This document shows positions 16,883 to 26,025 of a stretch of 64,000 bases of DNA, in pieces. Both the position numbers and the translations under genes were made by a program. Position 1 is the stretch's first letter, and each line of letters begins with the position of its first letter. The notes beneath the pieces are model-generated. The model saw nothing but the letters and a program-made list of their open reading frames with translations. It was not told the origin of the DNA and made no database searches. This stretch comes from Segatella hominis (GTDB lineage Bacteria > Bacteroidota > Bacteroidia > Bacteroidales > Bacteroidaceae), in contig NZ_CP137559.1 in the NCBI RefSeq assembly GCF_019249725.2, forward strand, positions 725,501 through 789,500, read 5' to 3'.

Positions 16883-18070
16883 CTATTCCATTCTTCTTCT
16901 TTTCTCAAAGAATTTCTTGGAAGCGAGGAAAAAGAGGGCTACACTGGCAGCATTTTCTATTGCTACCATCCAGAATGTAGTATTGTAACTGAAATGTTCT
17001 GCCACAACGCCTCCTAAAAGACAACCGATACCGAAACCTAAATCCCAACCGGTAAGAATACTACTGTTGGCAGTACCTCGCTGGTCGTGGCGGGCTACAT
17101 TGATAAACATGTTGAGGAAAGCAGGGTAGAGGTGTCCATTGCCCAGTCCGATAAGGGCAGCAGAGAGATAATAAGCTATCGGATGATGAACGCCTACGAA
17201 GAGAAGGAATCCCACAAGAGAAATGCACATACCTTCGGCTGCATTCTGAGTTAACTTACCTTGGCTCAATGCCTTACGACCTTGCAGACGGGAGGTGAAG
17301 AGACCGATGGAAAGAATGGCAAAATAGGTGCCGGTTCCTCCCGTAATGCCCAATTCCTCCTTGCTGTAGATGGCAAGGTAGTTGCTGAGTACTCCCCAAC
17401 AGAAACCAAACATGGCGATATTGATGGCGAGCAACCAGGCACGGGTCAGGAAGAAACGGTCGAAAGAGATTTTCTCCTTGTTCTTGATGATTTCCTTCTC
17501 AGGTAAGCGGATGGTTCCTGCGATAACTACAGAGGCTAAAGCCACCAAAAAGGCTATCCAGAAAAGAACCATGTAGCTCCCCACGAAATCGTGGAGATAA
17601 ATTCCTATGGATGGAGCAATAGCCATGGCGAAGTTATTGCTCAATCCATAGAGACCGATACCTTCATTGCGGCGGCTCGAAGGGAGTACATCGATGGCAC
17701 AGGTACTGTTGGCTACTGTGACTGCACCGAAAGGACCGCCATGAAGGGTACGGCAAATGGCAAACATGAGGATGGTGCCAGCAGCGATATAACCGGCAAA
17801 GAAGATGGCAAAGCCCGACAAACAGAACATGAGTACCTTCTTTCGGGAGAAACTATCGACTACATATCCACTGAATGGTCGGATGATGAGAGCTGCCACG
17901 GTATAGCCGCTCAGTACAATTCCAATGGTATCCTTTGTTGCTCCGAAAGTCTCGCTCAGATAGAGTGGGAGCAGGGGAGTAAGAAGGTAGAAGGCAAAGT
18001 ACAACAGGAAATTGGTTGTCATCACCTTCACATAGTTTGCATTCCAGAGTTTCTCTTTATTCGTTGACAT
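16883..18070 (-). CDS. MFS transporter
   Basis: Major facilitator superfamily permease, 395 residues with about 12 hydrophobic segments. The loop 2-3 region carries GYVVDSFSRKKVLM, the family's G-x-x-x-D-R/S-x-G-R/K-type motif. The overall look is that of the sugar/drug efflux subfamily; the substrate is unknown. It lies 27 bp after nudC in the same direction, so it may be transcribed with the nucleotidase-nudC pair. The start ATG is at 18068-18070. Confidence 0.9.
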   Translation of the reverse strand: MSTNKEKLWNANYVKVMTTNFLLYFAFYLLTPLLPLYLSETFGATKDTIGIVLSGYTVAALIIRPFSGYVVDSFSRKKVLMFCLSGFAIFFAGYIAAGTILMFAICRTLHGGPFGAVTVANSTCAIDVLPSSRRNEGIGLYGLSNNFAMAIAPSIGIYLHDFVGSYMVLFWIAFLVALASVVIAGTIRLPEKEIIKNKEKISFDRFFLTRAWLLAINIAMFGFCWGVLSNYLAIYSKEELGITGGTGTYFAILSIGLFTSRLQGRKALSQGKLTQNAAEGMCISLVGFLLFVGVHHPIAYYLSAALIGLGNGHLYPAFLNMFINVARHDQRGTANSSILTGWDLGFGIGCLLGGVVAEHFSYNTTFWMVAIENAASVALFFLASKKFFEKRRRME

Positions 18071-18097
18071 ACACCTATATGTTTTACCGTTAATGAA

Positions 18098-18868
18098 TTA
18101 TTTTTCTTCCAACCAGGCATCAATAAGCTTTCTGGCGATGGAAAGTTTCTCGGGGAGGATAGGGAGATTGTCCTTCCTAAACCATCTTCCGCGGGAGAGT
18201 TCTTCTTTCTGAAGATGAATCTCCCCATCTACGTAGTCGGCTGTAAAACCAATCATCAGTCCGCTCGGATAAGGCCACGGCTGGGAACCGAAGTATTTGA
18301 TATTGGTAATGGTGAGTCCGGTTTCCTCCATCACCTCACGGTGAACGGCTTCCTCCAGACTCTCGCCAGTTTCAACGAATCCTGCTACGAGACTGTCGAA
18401 ATTACCTTTGAAGTTGCGGGCATGAACAAGAAGCACCTCATCGCCCTTGTGGATGAGTACGATGATGGCTGTGGCGAGGGAAGGCCAAACCTGTTTGCCG
18501 CAGTTGGTACATTTCTTGCTGATGTCTGTCGCCATTTCCATAGGCGCACCGCAGACTCCGCAGAAGTGGGTGTTCTGGTCCCAGTAGTTCAATTCCTGAC
18601 ACTTGCCAGCCTTCTGGTAGAGTGCCGGAGAGAGCTTGTAGAAACTGGGACGGAGACCGCACATCTCGTATTTCGGATTGTCTGTGATAGGTTCAGGAAT
18701 AGTGAACGTTTTCACCTCCGTACCATCTTCCATTGGAGTAATGTTGAGGATATGTGTCCAGGGCTTCGTCTCTATCGGGCACTCCTCACTGCATGGAATC
18801 GTGTAGGTTCCGTCTTCTCTCTTTTCCAAGACGATATCCGTCTTGCAGAATATAAACCAATATTTCAT
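18098..18868 (-). CDS. nudC: NAD+ diphosphatase NudC
   Basis: Nudix hydrolase that splits NAD(H) into NMN(H) and AMP; relatives also remove NAD caps from RNA. The 256 residues show the family order: a zinc ribbon with C103, C106, C120 and C123, a complete Nudix box at 163-185 (GFVETGESLEEA..., REVMEETGL), and the NADH-pyrophosphatase signature SQPWPYP at 195-201. The start overlaps the upstream nucleotidase stop by 4 bp, indicating translational coupling. Confidence 0.96.
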   Translation of the reverse strand: MKYWFIFCKTDIVLEKREDGTYTIPCSEECPIETKPWTHILNITPMEDGTEVKTFTIPEPITDNPKYEMCGLRPSFYKLSPALYQKAGKCQELNYWDQNTHFCGVCGAPMEMATDISKKCTNCGKQVWPSLATAIIVLIHKGDEVLLVHARNFKGNFDSLVAGFVETGESLEEAVHREVMEETGLTITNIKYFGSQPWPYPSGLMIGFTADYVDGEIHLQKEELSRGRWFRKDNLPILPEKLSIARKLIDAWLEEK

Positions 18869-20631
18869 TTTTTCTTACCGAATAAAAGTTGATAGTCTCT
18901 TTCTGCGGCAGGCTTCACCCAATTCTCTGGCACAAATTTCCAGTTGCCGTTAGCCTTTGCCTCAATTTCGCCCATACGTGAAATCTCCTCCATGAGATAG
19001 AAACGCTGGTCTTTCTCACTGCGATATACGATGCGCTTCTCCAGTTCTTCCTTTGGAATACCGGCACCCTTGGTCAGGAGTTCACCACCGCCATTGCCGC
19101 GATAACTGTTCACTGCCACATTGTAGAATTTCTTCTCATCGAAAGGTTGTCCGTTGCTCATGCGCAGGATCTTCACCTTCTCTCCGTCTGGTTTGGTGAC
19201 ATCCACCTCGTAGTCGATGCCCGCAGCACTGTCGAAATTAAAAGAGAAGTTCTTGAAACCGAGTCGTTGCTGGTCGCCGAAAGTCTTTTCGTCCAGCAGC
19301 AGGAGATGGTCGTCAGGACTCTTCATGGTGTTAACCCAGAGGTCGTAGCTCATTTCCAGATGCTTGCGTATCTCTTCACCGGTGAGGCGCATGGTATAGA
19401 GTCCGTTCTCATATTTATAGAGATTGAACATATCGCTGACACGGATAGGTCCCTCCTCAATGACAGCATTCATCTGCAGCGGAGCATTGAAAGCGATGTC
19501 GGCCTTGGTAATCTGGAGCATCAGGTTGAGGATGAAATCATTGAAAGCGCAATCGCCGAAGAATGCCTCACGACTGTAGATGGCGTTCTTGAAAGTTCCG
19601 ATTTCCTTGTTGACATACTTATCTACCGCTTCCATCTGAGGCTTGAAGGCTGCCATGAATTTCTCATCGATAGGACAGTCTGTCACGTCTGCTATCTTGC
19701 CATGCACCTGCTTGTTCTGCAGGATATGCGCTGTCTTGTTGTTGATGGTATGCTCATCGATGTTGATGGTGATTTCTGCATCTGCCACGCTGATGGCATT
19801 GTTGGCAGGGTCGAGACATACCACCTGCTTGCCCTCATTATTGGTGATGGTCTTGCAATGGCGGGTATGGTCGTGACCGAAGAGTACCAGGTCGAATCCC
19901 GGAACCTCCTGTGCCACCTTCTGTGCTGCATCTTCCTCGTATTCATCGGTCTTGATGCCGCCGTCCCAACCGCTATGGAAGAGACCAATCACAACATCCG
20001 GGTCTTCCTTCTCCTGCAACTGCTTCATCCAGTACTTGGCAGAAGTCACCATGTTCTCAAAGCGGAGACCGCTCCAGAGGTTTTCTGCCAACCAGTTAGG
20101 GATGGCAGGAGTAATCATGCCCAGGACGGCAATCTTCACACCCTCGCGGTTGAGGATGATATAAGGTTTCACGTAAGGAGCCTGGGTCTTGGTGTCGATG
20201 ATATTGGCACCGATCACAGGACAGTTGAGTTCCTTGATCCACTTGTCGTAAACCGCATGGCCGGTCTCAACGTCGTGATTACCAAAGGTTTGTGCGTCAT
20301 ACTTCAAGTAGTTTACCACATCTGCTGCCACGTTTCTTTCCTTTGTAGCGATGTAGTTGTAATAATAGCAGGTAGGTTGTCCCTGCAGGATATCTCCGTT
20401 TTCCAGCAGGATGAGATTATCCTTGTAGGTTTGGCGGAGAGAATCCACGTATGAAGAAACACGAGCGAGCGAACCAGCCTTCGGCTTGCGGTTGATGAAA
20501 TCGTAAGGGAAGAAGGAACCGTGTACGTCACTGGTTTCTATTACTCTTAGCTTGACAGTTCTTTGTTTAGCCATGATTGCATTTGGATTAAGAGTTAGCG
20601 CCATCAGTAGCGCAGCCATTAATTGTTTCAT
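18865..20631 (-). CDS. Exported 5'-nucleotidase / 2',3'-cyclic phosphodiesterase family
   Basis: UshA/CpdB-type metallophosphatase, 588 residues, with an N-terminal signal sequence. The dinuclear metal site is seen in TSDVHG (D35, H37), ENGDILQGQP and GNHDVETG, with later HSGWDGG and GHDHT. The C-terminal half is the substrate-recognition nucleotidase domain. It probably dephosphorylates nucleotides in the periplasm. The 4-bp overlap with nudC suggests a joint role in breaking down NAD or other nucleotides: NudC releases AMP and NMN, although the two enzymes may sit in different compartments. Confidence 0.92.
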   Translation of the reverse strand: MKQLMAALLMALTLNPNAIMAKQRTVKLRVIETSDVHGSFFPYDFINRKPKAGSLARVSSYVDSLRQTYKDNLILLENGDILQGQPTCYYYNYIATKERNVAADVVNYLKYDAQTFGNHDVETGHAVYDKWIKELNCPVIGANIIDTKTQAPYVKPYIILNREGVKIAVLGMITPAIPNWLAENLWSGLRFENMVTSAKYWMKQLQEKEDPDVVIGLFHSGWDGGIKTDEYEEDAAQKVAQEVPGFDLVLFGHDHTRHCKTITNNEGKQVVCLDPANNAISVADAEITINIDEHTINNKTAHILQNKQVHGKIADVTDCPIDEKFMAAFKPQMEAVDKYVNKEIGTFKNAIYSREAFFGDCAFNDFILNLMLQITKADIAFNAPLQMNAVIEEGPIRVSDMFNLYKYENGLYTMRLTGEEIRKHLEMSYDLWVNTMKSPDDHLLLLDEKTFGDQQRLGFKNFSFNFDSAAGIDYEVDVTKPDGEKVKILRMSNGQPFDEKKFYNVAVNSYRGNGGGELLTKGAGIPKEELEKRIVYRSEKDQRFYLMEEISRMGEIEAKANGNWKFVPENWVKPAAERDYQLLFGKKK

Positions 20632-20829
20632 AACTGAAAGAATTTATTAATTTCTGTAAATCAAGTATCAGTGAAGGGGCATGTCACTGTTTCTGACAGA
20701 TGAGTCGTCTTTTCTGTCAGTCCACATGAAAATTCCCCATTTGGATGCAAAATTACAAAAAAGAAATGAATACGGCATACTTTTTGTAGGATAATTGCTA
20801 AAAACTTTAAAAATGGAGGAATTGTAATT

Positions 20830-21588
20830 ATGGCATTTGTAGATTATTATAAGATTCTCGGTGTGGATAAGAATATCCCTCAGAAGGATGTGAGAGCTGC
20901 TTATCGTAAACGCGCAAAGCAGTTCCATCCCGACTTGCATCCTAACGATCCGAAGGCGAAGGCAAAATTCCAGGCTTTGAATGAAGCCTATGATGTCATC
21001 TCCGATCCAGATAAGCGCGCCAAATATGATCAGTATGGCGAACAGTGGAAGAATGCGCAGGCTTATGAACAGGCTGGCGGTGGATTTGGAGGCTTCGGCG
21101 GCGGTGGTGCTGGTGGCGGCAATCCGTTTGAGGGCTTCGATTTCAGTAATTTCGGTTCGGGAGGCAGCGGTTTCAGCAGCTTCTTCGAAAATCTCTTCGG
21201 TGGTCGTGGTCGTAGCGCTGGAGGCTTTGGCGGTTTCGGTGGTTTTGGCGGAAACGCTGGGGCTGATTTCGGTGCTGGTGGTTGCAACGGCGGATGTGGT
21301 GGCAATGCCCGTCATAGTACTGGTGAGATGAACATGAATGTGAATATCGATATGTACACTGCCTTGTTGGGCGGTGAAGGTATTGTGAAATTGAGCAATG
21401 GCTCAAAGATCAAACTAAAGATCAAACCAGAGACGCAGAATGGTACGAAGGTTCGTGTTCGTGGCAAGGGTTATGACCGAGGCGACGGCACATTCGGTGA
21501 TCTGATTATCACCTATAATGTGAAACTTCCTACAGGACTCACCGAGCGTCAGAAGGAATTGCTGAAAGAAATGAAGGAAGCGAAATAA
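20830..21588 (+). CDS. J-domain cochaperone (CbpA/DnaJ-type, no zinc finger)
   Basis: DnaK cochaperone of 252 residues. The J domain occupies 1-70, with the diagnostic HPD at 33-35. A long Gly/Phe-rich stretch (about 80-165) follows, then one C-terminal substrate-binding beta-domain (KLSNGSKIKLKIKP, VRGKGYDRGDGTFGDL). The four CxxCxGxG zinc repeats of DnaJ are missing; only a GCNGGCGG remnant is seen. It is shorter than CbpA (about 300 residues). A GGAGGA box lies 11 bp before the start. Confidence 0.92.
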   Translation: MAFVDYYKILGVDKNIPQKDVRAAYRKRAKQFHPDLHPNDPKAKAKFQALNEAYDVISDPDKRAKYDQYGEQWKNAQAYEQAGGGFGGFGGGGAGGGNPFEGFDFSNFGSGGSGFSSFFENLFGGRGRSAGGFGGFGGFGGNAGADFGAGGCNGGCGGNARHSTGEMNMNVNIDMYTALLGGEGIVKLSNGSKIKLKIKPETQNGTKVRVRGKGYDRGDGTFGDLIITYNVKLPTGLTERQKELLKEMKEAK

Positions 21589-21642
21589 GCAATGTATCGA
21601 AAATAAGCGAAAAAGCTAATTAAGCGTTTCGTCTAAAAAAGT

Positions 21643-21680
21643 AAAACTCCGATGAATATCAATCACATCGGAGTTTTTTT
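21643..21680 (+). terminator. Terminator after the J-domain gene
   Basis: AAAACTCCGATG pairs with CATCGGAGTTTT around an 11-nt loop and ends in T7. Its A-rich left arm could also terminate the opposing zinc-ribbon gene. Confidence 0.85.
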
Positions 21681-21726
21681 GTTTTTGAGATTAACCTGCT
21701 ATCTTCTTACCTTTCATACCTGTTAA

Positions 21727-22959
21727 TTATTCTGTGGTAACCTTCGCCATGTTGAAGGCAGAAACCTTTCCGTCTGGCGAAACGGTAGCGTTGATCTTGA
21801 ATTTGTTCTCTACTTTGCTGCCATCGGTCTTGTCGATGTCCTGACGTGCAGAGAACTGTACCTGGAATTCATATTCCTGATCGCCTACCTCGCGTTTCTT
21901 GATCTGGTAGTCGTTGTTGAGGTGCCAGTTCATATTGCTCACATCTTCCTTGTAGAGTTTGTGCATGAAAGTAGCCACATCTGACTTGGTGGCAGAAGCC
22001 TTGCCGAGCAGCGAAGAGAGGATATCCTCGCAAGTCGCAGTCAGACCATCCTCATTTCGAGAGTTGATGCTCTGGAAGAACTGTCGGAAGAGATCGCTTA
22101 TCATCTGCTTCTCTTCTGGCTGTACCTCACTGCTCTTGATTTTCTTCATGGCAATCTCAGCCTCTTCGATATGAGCACCGTCGGCATGTGCATCCAAGTA
22201 TGCCTGATAAGCATCCACCGAGTTGTCTTTCTGGGCTAACTGCCAGTCAATGGAGTCAATCTTGTTCCAAATCTCGTTCTTATGCGGTGTGTTTGGATAT
22301 TTTTGCAGGTATGCCTCCAGAGCTTCTTTGGAATCGCTGACGATGGCGTTGGTCCAGTCCTGATCTACCTGTTGCAGCATGTTGAGATGTGCAGTGATAG
22401 AATCGCGGTGAGCCTCATCTGCATCCTTGTATGTATCCAGGTAACTTTTGAGTACCATCGGGTCAGAGCTCTGCATTGCATATTCGTAAGCCTCCTGCTC
22501 CTTGTTCTTGTTGGCACTGTCGTAGAAATAATAGAAAATGCCGCATACCAGAATAGAGAAGATGGCTGATATGATGAAGACCAGACCTGGCTTCTTCTGT
22601 TTTGGCTGTTCCTTTCCCTCTGCATCTTGCTTGAATCCCTGTGCTGTAGGGCGAGGAGTTACCGGAGCAGTTGGAGTTGCTGATGGAGTAGGAGAAACCG
22701 GTGAAGCTGGTGCCGCAGGAGTTGTCGGTGGTACAGGAGTTACAGGTGGAGTTACAGGCTTTGGGTCTGTAACGGGTGGCACCTGAGCCTGATAAGTAGG
22801 TCGATGGCAGTTAGGGCACATCTCCTGAACCTTGAAATAAACCTCTCCGCAGTTAGGGCATTTGATAACCTTTCCTGCTATTTCTACGCCGCAGCTTGGG
22901 CAAATGGGTGCTTTGTCACTGATTTGATGTCCGCACTCTGGACATTTTATAATTGCCAT
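21727..22959 (-). CDS. Membrane-anchored double zinc-ribbon protein with helical C-terminus
   Basis: Unrecognised at gene level, 410 residues. Two N-terminal zinc ribbons (C6, C9, C20, C23 and C34, C37, C48, C51) are followed by a Pro/Thr/Val/Ala linker (about 55-115), one membrane segment (LVFIISAIFSILVCGIFYYF, about 127-146), then a helical region and a C-terminal domain (about 265-405) with a DUF4878-like or NTF2-like feel. The plan, cytoplasmic ribbons with an external domain, suggests a scaffold or envelope-stress component. It has no operon partner. Confidence 0.75.
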   Translation of the reverse strand: MAIIKCPECGHQISDKAPICPSCGVEIAGKVIKCPNCGEVYFKVQEMCPNCHRPTYQAQVPPVTDPKPVTPPVTPVPPTTPAAPASPVSPTPSATPTAPVTPRPTAQGFKQDAEGKEQPKQKKPGLVFIISAIFSILVCGIFYYFYDSANKNKEQEAYEYAMQSSDPMVLKSYLDTYKDADEAHRDSITAHLNMLQQVDQDWTNAIVSDSKEALEAYLQKYPNTPHKNEIWNKIDSIDWQLAQKDNSVDAYQAYLDAHADGAHIEEAEIAMKKIKSSEVQPEEKQMISDLFRQFFQSINSRNEDGLTATCEDILSSLLGKASATKSDVATFMHKLYKEDVSNMNWHLNNDYQIKKREVGDQEYEFQVQFSARQDIDKTDGSKVENKFKINATVSPDGKVSAFNMAKVTTE

Positions 22960-23026
22960 GTTATTTCTAAATATTATTTATTACAAAAGAATTCTTGCTT
23001 TCTCGTTATCGGATTCTGATTCCCCT

Positions 23027-23713
23027 TTATCGGTGTCGGAATCTGATTTCTCTCAACTTATGTTTTCCCATAAATCGGCTTTTATCTACATAGCCGTTTA
23101 CACCGTTGAGTCGTCCCTTTCCGGTATATTGCCACATCTCAATATCCCTGCCATCACGGAGCACAGGCTCTCGCTTGGTGTATTGGGCTATCATGATCTT
23201 GTAGCTGTTGAGCTTGCCGAGCAGGTAGTTGTCATAGAAGTTGGCACCTGTATAGACGAGCGGTTTCTGCTTGTAGGCTTTCTCTACGAGATGCAGGAAC
23301 TTGAAGAGTGAGTCACAGAATTCCTTTGTAGGCAGGTTACTCTTGGTTTCCACGTCTATCATCGGCAGCAGATCCTGATCGCCAGGTCGGCATTGTGCCA
23401 TGAAGTTTTTCAACTGAGTCTGCTGTGGAATGCGGGCACGATAGAAATGATATGAACCAACTTTCAGTCCATATCTGTGAGCCAGATCTATGTTTTGTTT
23501 ATATTTGCTGTCCACGTTGGTTGCTCCTTCCGTGGCTTTGAGATATACGTAAGCCATTTTGGAGTTATCACCTACAGTTTCCCAGAACACATTGCCCTGA
23601 TAGTGGCTCAGGTCGATGCCATGTACATGCTGACAGGTATCCTCGCATTGCACTTGCGCCTGGATGCCGAGGGACATGATTATTGCTATGATTACTATAA
23701 AAATACGCTTCAT
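23027..23713 (-). CDS. GH25-family lysozyme (secreted)
   Basis: Predicted N-acetylmuramidase cleaving peptidoglycan. A signal peptide occupies residues 1-20 (ending GIQAQ), followed by the GH25 barrel: GIDLSHYQG with D34, the YLKATEG strand, and the catalytic pair in MIDVET (D120, E122). The total of 228 residues is a single catalytic domain without binding modules. The protein probably acts in the periplasm on the cell's own wall, or is released. Confidence 0.92.
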   Translation of the reverse strand: MKRIFIVIIAIIMSLGIQAQVQCEDTCQHVHGIDLSHYQGNVFWETVGDNSKMAYVYLKATEGATNVDSKYKQNIDLAHRYGLKVGSYHFYRARIPQQTQLKNFMAQCRPGDQDLLPMIDVETKSNLPTKEFCDSLFKFLHLVEKAYKQKPLVYTGANFYDNYLLGKLNSYKIMIAQYTKREPVLRDGRDIEMWQYTGKGRLNGVNGYVDKSRFMGKHKLREIRFRHR

Positions 23714-23783
23714 AAGTGCAAAGTTACGAAAAACGTCTGATATATGAGTCAGGCGTGCGTTTTTTTTATATTAATTTTATATT

Positions 23784-24479
23784 TTATTCTTCGATTTCAG
23801 AGAGTGATCTAAAGAAACCGTTGAAGAAGTTGCTGGCAGATTCTATTGGTGCATATCCGAAGAATCTCATGCTTCGGCGCAGGTTCTTGCGCATGGAACC
23901 GCCTGTGGTATGCACGAATCCTACCTGCGACTGCTGGAACTTGATGTCTTCCATGTCCTTGATGTTGTAGTATAGTGAGCGAAGGGTCAATTTATAGGCT
24001 CCTCTCTCTACCAACTTGACAAACGGGATTTCATCCTGTTCAAAGTTGAAGAAGGTGATGAGCACGCTTCCTTCCAGTTGAGCCATTCTCTGCAGATGCA
24101 GTTTGGTGAGCCAATTGTCGAGTTTTACGAAATCGACCTTGTCGCCCCGGGTACGAAGATAGAGTCCCAGTTGGATGATGCCCCTGATGCTGATGCCGCC
24201 GGAAAGCATGGCATTGGCATTGCTCACAATCAGTCGGAGCAGATAGATTGTTTCCATGGACGTATCAATGACGTGCGGTTCCTCTTTCTGAATCTTGGTC
24301 AAGCGTCTGTTGAGAAAACTGTTGTGCATGAGCACCTCACCTGAAGGCACGTTGTTCAGGTTTTTCATCATCTGCGCAATCTTTTTTTTCTTGAAGGTGG
24401 TCATCGCCTCCAGTTCCTCCTTTGTGCCGAAGTTTTCCGAGCGCAATTTCGTGAAAAGATTTCTCTGTAAAAAGTCCAT
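23784..24479 (-). CDS. Unknown protein, weakly nucleotidyltransferase-like C-terminal pattern
   Basis: A protein of 231 residues, not confidently recognised and with no signal peptide. The N-terminal 70 residues are basic and helical. The middle (GISIRGIIQLGLYLRTRGDKV, shown only in part, then LDNWLTKLHLQRMAQL) resembles the helical region of uncharacterised Bacteroidota nucleotidyltransferase-type proteins, but no catalytic GSxxxGxxxxxSDxD motif is present. It has no operon partner on the 3' side. Upstream lies a purine-rich chain of micro-ORFs that could couple to its translation. Confidence 0.6.
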   Translation of the reverse strand: MDFLQRNLFTKLRSENFGTKEELEAMTTFKKKKIAQMMKNLNNVPSGEVLMHNSFLNRRLTKIQKEEPHVIDTSMETIYLLRLIVSNANAMLSGGISIRGIIQLGLYLRTRGDKVDFVKLDNWLTKLHLQRMAQLEGSVLITFFNFEQDEIPFVKLVERGAYKLTLRSLYYNIKDMEDIKFQQSQVGFVHTTGGSMRKNLRRSMRFFGYAPIESASNFFNGFFRSLSEIEE

Positions 24480-24493
24480 CGTGATTCCTATTT

Positions 24494-24633
24494 TTAAAAA
24501 TCCTTATTTCCTTCCATTTTCCTCCTTTTCATTCTTCTTCCTCCTTGTTCATTCCTTCCTCTCTTTCATTCTTCCTCCTTGTTCATTTTATCATTCCTTC
24601 CTTTATTCCTTTCTTTCATTCCTCCTTTTTCAT
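24494..24633 (-). other. Purine-rich tract encoding five ATGA-coupled micro-ORFs
   Basis: The minus-strand transcript here is almost pure A/G. It reads as five consecutive tiny frames: MKKEE, MKERNKGRNDKMNKEEE, MKERKE, MNKEEEE and MKRRKMEGNKDF. Each of the first four stops overlaps the next start as ATGA, and most have GGAGG or GGAAGG just before that next ATG. The chain ends 15 nt before the ATG of the gene at 24479. It could be a leader-type regulatory element or just a degenerate purine repeat. Confidence 0.5.
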
Positions 24634-24671
24634 TCTTCCTTCTCCCAGAAACTGAATTTCCTATTTATTCT

Positions 24672-25964
24672 TTAACTGAATCTTCTTGGATATCTGAAGA
24701 GAATGGCAAACAGGGCTGCTAAGCCGATAGCCATTGGATAATAGAGGTAAGGGATGATGTCGAGCGGACTGAGTCCTGAAAGTCCTGCTGCCAAGAGCAT
24801 CTGCACGCCGTATGGTATCAATCCCTGTATGGTACAGGAGAAGGTATCAAGTATGCTTGCTGCTTTGCGGTTATCTACCCCAAACTTGTCACCTATCTTC
24901 TTAGAGATATTTCCCACGGTAAGAATCGCCACCGTATTGTTGGCAGTACAGATATTCACCATCGAAACGAGGGCAGCGATAGACAGTTCGGCACCTCTTT
25001 TGCTGTTTACATGAGCTGTAATCTTGGAGATGATGAAGTCGATGCCTCCGTTTTCACGGATGATCTCAAGCATACCTCCAGCCATCATAGCGATAATGAT
25101 GAGTTCTCCCATTCCTATCACGCCATTGCCCATGGCAGAGAACCATCCGAAAATGTCGTAACCGCCGTCGATGATGCCGATGATGCCACAGAGAATGGAA
25201 CCCAATGTCAGTACTGCCATCACATTCATGCCAGCAATAGCCGTGACGAGTACTACTATATAAGGTAGAACCTTCATGTATTGTACCGCATCGATATGGG
25301 TCGGTGCCTTGGTTCCTGCGCCCAATACGCCATATATAATCAGGATGATGATGGCAGCAGGGATGACGATGAGGGCATTTACTCTGAACTTGTCACTCAT
25401 CTGGCAACCTTGCGTCTGGGTAGCTACAACCGTTGTGTCTGAGATAAAAGACAGGTTGTCGCCAAAGTAAGCTCCACCCACGATGATGGCTACGGTCAGT
25501 GCCAGGTTAGCATCCACAGAGTGGGCGAGACCTGCCGCGATGGGCACGAGAGCTACGATGGTTCCCACGCTGGTGCCTATCGAGAGCGATATGAAGCAGG
25601 CAGCGAGGAAGAGACCGGGTAATATCATGCTGGCTGGCAACAGGCTCAGGGCAAGGTTGACAGTAGCATCTACTGCTCCCATCGCCTTTGCCGATGCAGC
25701 GAATGCACCAGCCAGCACATATATCCATAGCATGAGCATGAGGTTGTTGGCTCCAGCCCCTCGACTATAGGTGTCGATGCGTTTTCTGATAGGCATACCG
25801 CCCGAGATGGCTACGGCATAAATGCTTGAAATCATGAATGCCACGGTGAGTGACAGGCTCGTATCCTTATGACTTTCCTCTGCGGAATATCCCGTAAAGA
25901 GGGCTATCATTGCTATCAATAAAATCAGTGGCGATAAAGCCAACAATCCTTTCTTATTACTCAT
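24672..25964 (-). CDS. NhaC-family Na+/H+ antiporter-like transporter
   Basis: Multi-spanning membrane protein with about 11-12 hydrophobic segments. It resembles the NhaC antiporter family, with features near SIGTSVGTIVALVPIA, GGAYFGDNLSFISDTT and ICTANNTVAILTVG. The start is placed at MSNKKGLL (ATG 25962-25964, preceded by AAGAAGA), giving 430 residues; a longer frame runs back to the uxaA end. It lies 61 bp after uxaA and is probably co-transcribed. In this setting a sodium- or proton-coupled uptake role for hexuronate-type acids is possible but unproven. Confidence 0.88.
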   Translation of the reverse strand: MSNKKGLLALSPLILLIAMIALFTGYSAEESHKDTSLSLTVAFMISSIYAVAISGGMPIRKRIDTYSRGAGANNLMLMLWIYVLAGAFAASAKAMGAVDATVNLALSLLPASMILPGLFLAACFISLSIGTSVGTIVALVPIAAGLAHSVDANLALTVAIIVGGAYFGDNLSFISDTTVVATQTQGCQMSDKFRVNALIVIPAAIIILIIYGVLGAGTKAPTHIDAVQYMKVLPYIVVLVTAIAGMNVMAVLTLGSILCGIIGIIDGGYDIFGWFSAMGNGVIGMGELIIIAMMAGGMLEIIRENGGIDFIISKITAHVNSKRGAELSIAALVSMVNICTANNTVAILTVGNISKKIGDKFGVDNRKAASILDTFSCTIQGLIPYGVQMLLAAGLSGLSPLDIIPYLYYPMAIGLAALFAILFRYPRRFS

Positions 25965-25980
25965 TCTTCTTATATTTAGT

Positions 25981-26011
25981 AAGCGTGTAGGGTTCTTCTC
26001 TCTACACGCTT
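25981..26011 (-). promoter_or_regulatory. Intercistronic hairpin between uxaA and the antiporter gene
   Basis: AAGCGTGTAG (25981-25990) pairs with CTACACGCTT (26002-26011) around an 11-nt loop. No T run follows on either strand, so it is more likely an mRNA-processing or stability element than a terminator. Confidence 0.45.
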
Positions 26012-26025
26012 CGTTCTTCACTTCT

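Noticed and set aside
19147-20454. 435-codon frame opposite the 5'-nucleotidase
   Set aside because: It is fully antisense to a gene with all metal-site motifs, and its composition (Val/Ile/His/Leu rich) is that of a shadow frame.
20668-21315. Thr/Ala/Ser-rich frame antisense to the J-domain gene
   Set aside because: It is a translation of the Gly-rich linker's complement; the sense gene has HPD and the C-terminal domain.
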